A stretch of DNA of 64,000 nt from assembly GCF_022352215.1 (NCBI RefSeq), contig NZ_JAKRWF010000001.1, positions 1,922,001 through 1,986,000 of the forward strand, written 5' to 3'. A model generated the notes under the pieces. It was not told the origin of the DNA and ran no database searches. It saw nothing but the letters and a program-made list of their open reading frames with translations. Positions 44,444 through 53,900 of the stretch are shown here, in pieces. The DNA comes from Flavihumibacter cheonanensis (GTDB lineage: Bacteria; Bacteroidota; Bacteroidia; Chitinophagales; Chitinophagaceae). The first letter of the stretch is position 1. Each line of letters opens with the position of its first letter. The translations under genes were made by a program, and so were the position numbers.

Positions 44444-45202
44444 ATGAAACATATTGCATTGATTACTGGTGCCAGCTCCGGATTTGGCTGGGCTACCGCC
44501 AGAAAACTGGCAGAAAAAGGATATGATCTGATTTTAACAGGCCGGAGAGGCGATCGGCTGCAAGCTTTGGAAACAGAGCTGCATAATATGTTCGGCACAA
44601 AATGCCGGTTGCTGGTAGTTGATGTACGCGATAAGAAAACAGTATTCCAACAAGTAGAAAGCCTGGAAGATAACTGGAAGAAGATTGATTTATTGATTAA
44701 TAATGCAGGGCTGGCACTAGGAAGGGACTATTTTGATGAAGCCGACATGGATGATTGGGAAACCATGATCGATACCAACCTGAAAGGAGTTATTTATATG
44801 ACCCGCGCTGTGCTGCCCCATATGATCGCGCACAATAAAGGGCATATCATCAATATGGGCTCCATAGCCGGCAAAGAGATTTACGAAAAAGGTAATGTGT
44901 ACTGTGCTTCCAAACATGCGCTGGATGCCCTCTCCAGGTCCATGCGGGTGGATTTACTGCGGCATGGCATAAAGGTTACAGCCATTCATCCGGGAGCCGC
45001 AGAAACCGAGTTTTCCAAAGTGCGGTTTAAAGGGGACTCCGAGAAAGCAGATGCTGTGTACACGGGCTTTAAACCCCTTGATGCTGAAGACATTGCGGAA
45101 ACCATCTGGTTCTGCGCGAGCCAGCCTGCCCATGTTTGTATCAACGACCTGGAAATTACCTGCACAGCACAGGCCAATGCTTATCTTTTCCATAAAGAAT
45201 AA
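44444..45202 (+). CDS. Short-chain dehydrogenase/reductase
   Basis: The 252-residue classical SDR has the NAD(P) site TGASSGFG (8-15), NNAG at about 86-89, and the Ser-Tyr-Lys triad (GSIAGKEIYEKGNVYCASKHA, about 138-158). TGRRGDR after strand 2 suggests NADP preference. The sequence resembles the YdfG/3-hydroxy acid dehydrogenase group, but the substrate is not certain. Gene spacing of 19 bases to the PKD protein suggests a common transcript, though the functions are unrelated. Confidence 0.93.
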   Translation: MKHIALITGASSGFGWATARKLAEKGYDLILTGRRGDRLQALETELHNMFGTKCRLLVVDVRDKKTVFQQVESLEDNWKKIDLLINNAGLALGRDYFDEADMDDWETMIDTNLKGVIYMTRAVLPHMIAHNKGHIINMGSIAGKEIYEKGNVYCASKHALDALSRSMRVDLLRHGIKVTAIHPGAAETEFSKVRFKGDSEKADAVYTGFKPLDAEDIAETIWFCASQPAHVCINDLEITCTAQANAYLFHKE

Positions 45203-45344
45203 AAAACCAGCCGTCTTACAATAGCAGCCCCATCCTGACGTTTATTTCTGGAATTCCAAACCCTGTTCAAATCCAGCCTGGTTTTTGTGGTAAGTAAGCA
45301 GTCCAACAACCATGGTATCGATTTGATAAATGAAAACTGTTAGG

Positions 45345-45842
45345 ATGAAAAACCTTATTTTTTCTGCCTTCACCATGGCGGCCATTGCCCTAACCGGCAC
45401 TACACAAGCCCAGGACCTGATCCGGCAGCAGACCTGCCAGACCCAATCGGTCCAGCACCAAATCGACAGTTTAAAACGGTATTATTCTGCCCATGGATTT
45501 TCCCTGATGAGAGAAGCCAGCATGCAGATGGAAAGCCAGTATGAAATGCCCATCATCGTTCCCCTTACCCAGGGAGAATGGTATAGTTTTGTATATGTTG
45601 GAAACCCGGAATCAAGGTTACATGAAGTACGTATGTACGACTACATGGAGAAAATGGTGATCTACCGGAAAAATCTGAAAAAGGATCCCTCTGCCAACGT
45701 CATTAATTTCACTTACGAACCGGTAGCCAGTGAATATCATATCATCAAGCCCGTCCAGATTAACAACAAACAAAAGGACCTCTGCGGATATGTGATGTTA
45801 TTCAAACGAACTGATAAACGAACTGCCACCACTGGCAAATAA
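45345..45842 (+). CDS. Small secreted protein of unknown function
   Basis: About 165 residues with a clear Sec signal (MKNLIFSAFTMAAIALTGTTQAQ) and a soluble domain: a Gln-rich helix (QTCQTQSVQHQIDSLKRYY), then mixed strands with QMESQYEMPIIVPLTQGEWYSFVYVG. I do not recognise the family. Two starts are possible: the ATG at 45345 used here, or 45330 with five more residues. A strong terminator follows 6 bases after the stop, so the gene ends its own transcript. Confidence 0.6.
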   Translation: MKNLIFSAFTMAAIALTGTTQAQDLIRQQTCQTQSVQHQIDSLKRYYSAHGFSLMREASMQMESQYEMPIIVPLTQGEWYSFVYVGNPESRLHEVRMYDYMEKMVIYRKNLKKDPSANVINFTYEPVASEYHIIKPVQINNKQKDLCGYVMLFKRTDKRTATTGK

Positions 45843-45847
45843 AAACC

Positions 45848-45878
45848 AAAGAGGCCTGGATCAAATCCTGGCCTCTTT
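45848..45878 (+). terminator. Intrinsic terminator after the small secreted protein
   Basis: AAAGAGGCC (45848-45856) pairs with GGCCTCTTT (45870-45878), with inner GGAT / ATCC pairs and a 3-base loop, followed by AGTT. A long hairpin, strong on both strands. Confidence 0.85.
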
Positions 45879-45973
45879 AGTTAAACCAACCGTCCTGCAA
45901 TAATTTTTAGCGTTGCTATACAACAAAAGTACCCACTAATTAAAGCCTGAACAATACCCTAATGTGGTTATTT

Positions 45974-46561
45974 CTAACTGTCCAACATTGAATTCAATTT
46001 GATCCAATCCTGTAGGATAGCCATTTCTTTTTTGATGCCTTTGCGGATTTGCTGAATCATAATAAATGCGCCTGGTGGTACACTTGCGCAACATAAAACC
46101 GTTAACCACAAAGGAGCATGCCGGCTGAATTCAGGCATAAGCAAATAGAAACCAACCAGGTAAATCACTACTATGGATATCGTAACCGGCCCATGCACAA
46201 ATTTCCTAAAGCTACGATAACGAATGGTCGCTTTTGTATAGGCTTCTGCAGACAACCAGGTTTTGATACTTCTAGCTTTCTGTATACTGAATCCTTCTAT
46301 CAGAATTCTGAATAGCAGGGTGCCAATCATCAATCCTACTCCCGTTTTACCAGCAACTGTTGAATACGGATACCAGCGCACCAGGAACAAATAAATAAAA
46401 AGCACCGTGCAACTCAGTATCACAATAGTTGCGTATTGTGATACAAGACTCGCATTTCTTTTTGCAGTTGCCTGTTTTGACCAATCCGTATGCATTGATT
46501 CTTTCGCCTCCGATTGTTCCTTTTTCCAGGACTGTTTCCATTCAAATAATTCATCCTGCAT
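45974..46561 (-). CDS. Membrane protein encoded with an ECF sigma factor
   Basis: A 195-residue protein with a cytoplasmic N-terminal 45 residues (basic and acidic helix) and about four membrane helices (45-62, 70-88, 122-140, 148-168). It is encoded right after the sigma factor with an 11-base overlap. That position is typical of anti-sigma factors, but no zinc-type anti-sigma motif (H-x3-C-x2-C) is present, so it is a candidate regulator of the sigma factor only by context. Confidence 0.55.
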   Translation of the reverse strand: MQDELFEWKQSWKKEQSEAKESMHTDWSKQATAKRNASLVSQYATIVILSCTVLFIYLFLVRWYPYSTVAGKTGVGLMIGTLLFRILIEGFSIQKARSIKTWLSAEAYTKATIRYRSFRKFVHGPVTISIVVIYLVGFYLLMPEFSRHAPLWLTVLCCASVPPGAFIMIQQIRKGIKKEMAILQDWIKLNSMLDS

Positions 46562-47054
46562 GGCGTAGTAATTTTTTTATTCGTTCTTTTATCCGGTGAA
46601 TTTTAACCCTGAGTGTCGCCTCACTGATACCCATAACCGAAGCGATCTGATCGTATTCAAGTTCATCCAGCACCATCATTATTATAAGCCGGTCTACTTC
46701 TGCCAGTTGTCCGATGGCACGATACAACTCACTAACCTGCTCCTGCCCTTTTACAGTTGCTTCAGTATCCTGATCCCTTATATTTTCAAGATGTTCAGGA
46801 GCCAGTCCGGCTTTCATTCCCGGCTTTCGTAAATATTGCAAACAACTATTTACAGTGATCCGATAGATCCAGGTCTTGTAGTTGGCTTCTCCCCTGAATT
46901 TTGATAAGGCATTCCATACGTTGATAAAAACGTCGTGGGCAAGATCTTCAGCCAATGCCAGATCACCGTTTAAAAAACCGGTACAGACCTGCTTTACCAT
47001 GGGAGCATAGTCCCTGTACAACTGATCAAATAGATTGCTGAACTGCCTGCTCAT
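46551..47054 (-). CDS. ECF-type RNA polymerase sigma factor
   Basis: About 167 residues with regions 2 (FDQLYRDYAPMVKQVCTGFLNGDLALAEDLAHDVFINVWNALSKFRGEANYKTWIYRITVN) and 4 (LPEQ-like region EVDRLIIMMVLDELEYDQIASVMGISEATLRVKIHRIKERI). The start at 47054 gives an ATGA overlap with the stop of the upstream hydrolase gene, so they are coupled; a longer ATG at 47090 is possible. Promoter targets are unknown. Signal could come from the downstream membrane protein. Confidence 0.92.
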   Translation of the reverse strand: MSRQFSNLFDQLYRDYAPMVKQVCTGFLNGDLALAEDLAHDVFINVWNALSKFRGEANYKTWIYRITVNSCLQYLRKPGMKAGLAPEHLENIRDQDTEATVKGQEQVSELYRAIGQLAEVDRLIIMMVLDELEYDQIASVMGISEATLRVKIHRIKERIKKLLRHAG

Positions 47055-47887
47055 TTGGAAAAATACTGTTGTATGTTGCGGGCCATCCATTCAAATTCAT
47101 CAAACATGATAAAGTGCCTGCTTTTATCTGCTATGAGAATTTCTTTGTTTGATAAAGCTTCGTATTGTTTGTTGTAATTTTTTTCAATCATCTCCCTGTT
47201 AGGAAAGCCAGCGCCCAATATTAGTACTGGTGCTTTAATAGATGGCAGTACCGGTCTTAGATCCAGCTTCAACAAATCAGTGTATCCAAATACATATACT
47301 TTCCGATCGGCTTTCAACATCCAGTTGGTAATGCTGTCTGCTTTTTCCTTCGACTGGGTCATATTTGATGACATACCCGCCGCCATTTTTTTAAAAGGTT
47401 CCGCCTGCATTTCCAATAACTGTTTATTATACGGACTAATATACTTTATCTGCTCCGCTTTCACTCCCGGCATCATCACCTCCCGCATACAGGGAATGGC
47501 ATCCACCAGCACAACTTTTGTTATTCTATCCGGAAGTAGCGCCGCCAGATCAGTTGCCAGGTTGCCCCCCATGCTATGCCCAACCAGGTATACTTTTTTA
47601 AGCTTCTGGCTCTTTACATAATCAACCAATCCGTCTCTGACTGCTGAATACCAGGGTGTATCAATGGCCGCAGTACCAGCAAAGCCGGCATAAGTAATAA
47701 AATGTGAGCTATATCCTTTTCCCAGGAAGGCTGCTGTTTCATGCCAGATGCTGCCCGGACAGCCAAAGCCCGGCAGATAAATAACCGGCGTTCCTTTTCC
47801 TGATTTTTCAACCTGAATGGCAGGAGCCTGACCCAACACCAGCGTTATCTGAAAAACAAAAACAATTGCTATAAGTATCGATTTCAT
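47051..47887 (-). CDS. Exported alpha/beta hydrolase
   Basis: About 278 residues with a signal peptide (MKSILIAIVFVFQITLVLGQ) and the alpha/beta hydrolase core: YLPGFGCPGSIWHETAAFL (oxyanion) and nucleophile elbow GHSMGGNLA. It contains a helical cap and a late His (DKSRHFIMFDEFEWM). The substrate is unknown. It is the first gene of the operon hydrolase-sigma-membrane protein, so the sigma factor may answer to an envelope signal processed with this enzyme; that is inference. I use the ATG at 47887; an in-frame extension to 48043 would overlap sprA and lacks a signal. Confidence 0.85.
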   Translation of the reverse strand: MKSILIAIVFVFQITLVLGQAPAIQVEKSGKGTPVIYLPGFGCPGSIWHETAAFLGKGYSSHFITYAGFAGTAAIDTPWYSAVRDGLVDYVKSQKLKKVYLVGHSMGGNLATDLAALLPDRITKVVLVDAIPCMREVMMPGVKAEQIKYISPYNKQLLEMQAEPFKKMAAGMSSNMTQSKEKADSITNWMLKADRKVYVFGYTDLLKLDLRPVLPSIKAPVLILGAGFPNREMIEKNYNKQYEALSNKEILIADKSRHFIMFDEFEWMARNIQQYFSK

Positions 47888-47945
47888 GGAATTCATTTTC
47901 CACTTTGATACAGGCCAAAGCAAATTGTTACACCCCCTAAAAAAT

Positions 47946-50900
47946 TTATTGCTGGGCCAGGGAAATCCGGATCTGCAATCCGGCCCTGGTGGTGGTAATC
48001 GGAGCCGATGTAGATATTTTTGGAATGGTTCTGCGCTGATCAAAGAAGAGTCGCAGGTTCACCCGGTTATTCAATACATAATCAATAGAAGGCGAAATGG
48101 TAATCACTTTCTGACCAGCTGTTGGCAAGGCAGCTTCCTGGTCAAGGCGACTATTAGCGGTTGCATCATCCCGTAAGCCCAGGTCCAGTCGCATGTTCAG
48201 ATCATTTGACAATTCCTTGGAAGCCTGTTTGCTTCCTGGCAGTTTCACCTTGAAAGGAAGGTTCACACCTCTCTTCCTCCAGCCTACTCCCAGTGTAAAT
48301 TCTTCCGATCGCGCTTCACTTAACTGGAAGTCGATCAGACTCAGACTCAACTGTCGGCTCTTTTTATATTCAAAGCGCAGGGTGAGTTGGTTGGTGAATT
48401 GCATATCAATATCCAGGAAGGGAGCAAAGGCCTCGGAAATAGAAATATTCGGTACCAGGAAATAAGGATAGAAGTTACCGGTAGCCGTATCAATAAAACC
48501 AGGCGCATTCAATGCCAGCGGATCCGCAAAGAGCAGGTTGTTATTGAAACTGTTCATGCTGAGGTTGCTGTTATACGCATGCGTCAGGGTTACATTGGTA
48601 AAGGTTTTTTCAAGTCCCGGTATTCTGGTGAGCCCAGTATACGTTACCCGCCAGTTGGGCTTGGGCAGAATATTTCGGAAAGGATTGGATCGCACACTGC
48701 TGTTATCCTGTTCAATCAAAGAAATCGATTGAGGGTCTTTGTTTGTGTATGCTGCAATGAAGGAAGGTATTAATACATCCTGGGCATACCTGCTATAACC
48801 TGTATAAAAGCCATCCGACAACCGTTGTTCTGTAGGATCCAATTGCTGCCAGTAAGGATTCTTGGTTGCATTCCGCTCACTCAAAATGATCCGGTTCTCC
48901 TGGAAACGTTTAAAGGTTTCCGTTACCTCATTGGGTTGGAATTTTCCAAACAGGGTCTGATAGGAAATGTAACTCACATTAAAGGAGCCTGCTACATAAG
49001 GACTCAGTCTTGCAAAACTTCCATTACCCACAGTGTCTTTATACAATTCCGAATAATTCTTTCCAAACGACTTATCCAGGTTCAGGTCAATCATCAGATC
49101 CCGTACCGGCATCAATTGTGCGGTTATGCTTAACCGTTGGTTAAAGTCCTGCCGGTTCAGATTATTTAATAGTGGGTTATTAGTAATGAGTCCCCTTCGC
49201 GCGAAATCATTGATAAAGGAGGTATCCGGTTGCTTTCCAAAAACAAATCCCCAGCCCGGTGCAGTGGTTCGAGTATTCATGCCCAGGAATTTGGTACTGT
49301 CCGTATAACCCGCCAGTGAAGTGGATCCAGTTTCACTGTATTGCACACTTACCCGTTTCACGGAAGTTATAATTCTTCCAACGATTTTTACGACTGTTCC
49401 TATCTCCGGCAAGTCATTCGGATCCCGCTTGATTTTCAATTTTCCTCTCTTGGTACGAACCGTATCCGGAGCAGGCTTCGCAGCTGATTTATCTGGTTTA
49501 GGTGCATCCCAGTCGATGGCGCGCAACCACCTTGATTTTGCATACAACCTCGTAAAATCCAGTTCCGCCGCCATGTTTTTCTCCTGTCCATTCGATATGA
49601 AATTTCCCAGGCTCTTGGCAAACTCATCCTGCGAAGCTGTCAGCCAGTTGTAACGGGCCGTATAGCCTACTCTCACTGTAGTCCAGTCGAGCAGCGGTAC
49701 CTTTGCAGTTGGTAAGGTATAGGTAATATTGGCCGACTGATCATAGGTTGTATTACGTCCTCCTCTCCAGAACAATTGCCACATGCGCCGGCGTTCTCTT
49801 TGATCCAGTCTGCCTGAATCTTCGTCTACCCTTGCCCGGTTGACCGCAGTAAAATCAATATTCAGCGACCGGGTCAGATCCCAGCGCAAATTATAATAAC
49901 GATCAAAAGTGAAGTACTTGTCGTAGGTTTCAGGAATGATGCCTTTGGGTCCTCCCACATTACGCGGACGAATTGCTCCAAACTGACGATTCACATCTGC
50001 CCTGAAGCTTAATAAAGAAGGCGCATAGTTCAGGTTAAACTCTTTCACCAGGTCGTACCATTTGGATGGTCCCTTGAACTTTTTCTTAAAGGGTTCCCAG
50101 TATTTTGGAGTGCCAACGTAATTGTATCCCAATCCCGCCCGGTGTTTGGCCATCTCTTCTGATTCAATCAAGGGACTGAAACGTTCCACCTTGGTATAGG
50201 AATAACTTACATCAAAATTCTCTACACTGTAGATCTTCTGTTTTTTCCCAGAAGTATTGAGTTTACGAACATTGGTAAAATTGACTGTTTTAGTTGTAGT
50301 CACATCTACAGCATCCTGGCGGATAGAATCCCGGTCGGAGCCACTGGCAGCGTCCAGTTTGTCTTTCAGCTTTACATCCAGATCGTAGGGATCATATTCA
50401 GGCGTCAATACAGTTTGAGAATAGCCCGCATAAACCGGAATACTCATACCTGCTTTTTCAGGCAGCAGTTTTCCCAGTTCCAGGTTGGTGGCCGCATCAA
50501 ACTGTGTAAAGTTTTCGCGACTCCTTTCATTTACTCTCTGCTCCAGGTTACCAAATCCGATACTGCGTGCAGCAGCAGATAAAGAAACAGTTCCCAGATC
50601 CGCCAGTTTGATATCAACCCGGCCGGTAGCAGCCCAACCACCACTCTCATCCAATGATGACAAACGCAATTCGTTGAACCAAACTTCGGAACATACAGGC
50701 GCACCAGAATTATTCACAATTCCAAGGAACATACCTCTCACTTCACCCAGGTTCGGGTTACCAAAGATGGCATAGGTTTTTCCATCTTCATCTGTTTCAG
50801 AATAATAGAGATTGTTCTGCGTGGAATTATTTCTGCTCAGCTTTAGATTGATCAAGCGCTGAATGGATAGGTTCAACTCATTTTGTTGAGGCCAAACGAT

Positions 50901-53900
50901 ATCTGCCTGCGAATCGGTATATCGTCCGAATGGTGTAACCTTAAGGGGTATGCGAATTTCGTAATAGTTGCCTACGAAATCATTACCTATCCGGATCACG
51001 GCAGAAAGATCATTGTCTTGCACAGCAGGAGAGCCAACCACACTTTCCGCATGCACAAACATTTTCATCTGACCATACTGACGCAAATCCAGGTTCATCG
51101 TTTTGAAAACCCCGCGACCATCTCTGCTTGGAAGATTACAGAGCTTCATACTCATAGCCTGTTCGTTCTGCAGGATGTTAACGTTGTTATTACTTAATTG
51201 CTGAACACGCAGAATGCCAGGAGGGATCAGATAGTTCACTGGCTGACGGGAACCATTCTCTTCCACATTCACAGCCAGCACATTAAATTCGGTAGGTGAA
51301 TTTGCAGGTAGTGGTTTATAGGTACCTGTTGTATCCAGTTCAAAAGCAAAGCGACGCCATTGGTTCCGCACCAGTTCCAGTTTGGCAAAACGGGTTACAA
51401 CAGAATCTTCAAAGCCGGTCAGGAACATCCGAATAAAACGAATCGATTTAAAGTCCGGAATATTTCCCACTTTCTGTTCATACTCAGCAATTGGAATGCG
51501 GAAGAGATACCATTTCCGCTGAGGGCCTTCACCTGCAATAATGCGTTCATCCGTAATATAATTCTGTCCCACTACCAGGTCCTGCGGACGCAGGTTCACA
51601 CGATACTGAAAATATTCTTCCAGTTCATTCAGGGTGTTATCGCGGTTCAGGTCTTCCTGATCAGGATATAGAGTGAATGCGGTTGTTACAGTTGAGTTCG
51701 CTGCCGCGATGGGTGAGTTGCCATGCGGATTATTGATGTTCTTATATCGCGCCAGGATGTCGCCCTCCGGGTTATTGTAAAAATCATCTCTGTAATTGCG
51801 GAAGTTGTCATTTGCAGGATCCGCCAATGCCTGTTGATAAGCAGGTGAGTTGGTTCCAAAATTAGCAGCCAGCTGATTCAGGTAAGCATTGAACTTTCTG
51901 CGCTCTGCATCATCATCCAAACCATCGAAACCAACATCCTGGAAGGGTCGGTCGGTAGGATCGTTGCTGAAGGCTGTTGTTACTTGGATCGGGTTATTAG
52001 GTGTATTTCCCCAGGCAGAACTGGAGTCAACAGTTGCCTGAATATTGGGAGTTGGTAAACCATTTTCAAAAAACCTGCGACCATCGCGCAGCACATCTTC
52101 TGAAATATTACCCAGGTTGAAATAGAGTTGACCACCATTGCTGTTGGGATTATCCAGAAAAGGATCCTGCATCCAGAATTCAATGAACTCCACATTACCG
52201 GTTTCAAAATCCACCTGGTCCAGGCCTCGCATGATACCACCCCAACGTTGTTCAGGATTCAGTAGTTTACCATTGGCATTGACACTTCCCGGTCTTGCAT
52301 CAAAGTTATACGGACCACGATCTCTTGGATAATAAGCCAGGTCGAACGTAATCAATTGGGCGGTTCCAAAATCAGGTGTTCGCGCAGGGAATAATTGGTT
52401 TTGCGTTACAGCGCGGATCTTGGGATCCAGGAAATAATCATTCGGGAAAAAGGAAGTCAGCGGGTTATTCGGTGCCCTGCGATCCTGCAGGTTGGGTTCA
52501 ATATTGTACCAGGCCAGCTTGGCACGATTATACCCATAGGCCAATGAATCAGTCAGTTCACCTTCGGGGAACAAACCATTTCCCTGTGGAGTTGAAGCCA
52601 GGGTCCAGTTGATCAGCGGGAAGCGAAGATCAATACTATTACGCGTGCCTTCAAAATCATCTACATAAATAAGTCCGCTCTCTCCCTTACCGATCTGTGG
52701 TGGGTGACCCGGTTTCAGAATAGCTCCCTCACCATAAGCGGTGATGGTACTCATTTCCGTGGTCTTATAAAAAGGGATTTTATCCAGCCATCGGGTGAGT
52801 CGGGGTGCTTCGGCCCTGTAACTGAAATCCAATCCATACATGGTATTGCGGATCGGATCCTCATTGTAATTCATTTTGGTGAAGAAGGGGCGTTCACCCA
52901 AGCGTACGATTTGTCCCCCAATGGTAAAGGATTCCTTCACAGTGTTGATGGCCATATAATCCCACCGGACCCCCATATAATTTCGTTGCTGTATGCCGAA
53001 AGTGGCATTGTTCTCAAAGCCTACCTGAACCGGTATGCCGGAATTGAGAATTGCCTGGTTGATGATCTTTACGGAACCCAGGTTATAATCCACCATGTAA
53101 TCTATACCTTCTACGAGCGTACGACCACCAGATGTAACAGTAACCGATCCCTGCGGCACATTGAATGCGCCCAGCGGGATATCAGAAGTTGCCTGTCCCT
53201 TTGCTGTACCACTGATGATGAAACGATCCAGGTTCGCATAGGTTTTGGCAATCTCTTTAATGGTATCATAGAGTGGAAGGAAAAGATATTTATCCTTGAT
53301 TTCCTGTGGCACGCCCTGGAAGGCAACACTGTCGAGGTCGCGACCAAAAGGCTCCAGGAAAGGAAAGATAATTCTTGCCTGGTTGGATATCACAGTAAAG
53401 CCTTCAATATAGTCAAAGACCCCATCGGGTTGAGGGTCCCGGTTATTATTAAGGCGGTCGAGGTTTAAGATTGTAATAAGAGGTATGCCGGTTCTGGGAC
53501 CTTCAGGCAGATAGCGTTTGGTACCCAGACTGGGCTCTTCATATAATACGTTGAGTTTGAAATCTGCCGGCTGCACACTTGAGATATAACCTCCATCCCG
53601 CGTACGCAGAGCATACACGTTTTTCATCATGAGGTCGAAAATGGGAAGGGTGGTTCGCTGGGAAGTTGCTTTCAGCATTTTCAGGAACAACACTTTGGGA
53701 TTACCTGCAATGATGGCGGTGGTATCGGGAGGCACATCCTGCGAAAATTCACCCACCTGGTAGATCTTGCCATTGTAGCTGTACTGAAACGCGATACCCA
53801 ATACCTCATCTGGCTGAAGAGGTTGGCTCAGGGATAGAAAACCAACCTGTGGATTGAAATAATAATCATTGGGACCTAGTTTCCGGGCAAAGGTTTTTTC

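Noticed and set aside
45198-45290. AAAAACCAG / CTGGTTTTT arms after the SDR gene
   Set aside because: The arms are only 9 bases, about 65 bases apart, and A/T-rich, so a terminator or regulatory role is not supported.
47888-48043. Extended N-terminus of the exported hydrolase
   Set aside because: The added residues overlap the sprA 3' end and hide the signal peptide that begins at 47887.
52704-53468. Plus-strand frame of 254 residues inside sprA
   Set aside because: It is a shadow of the sprA coding sequence, with no start context or family motif.
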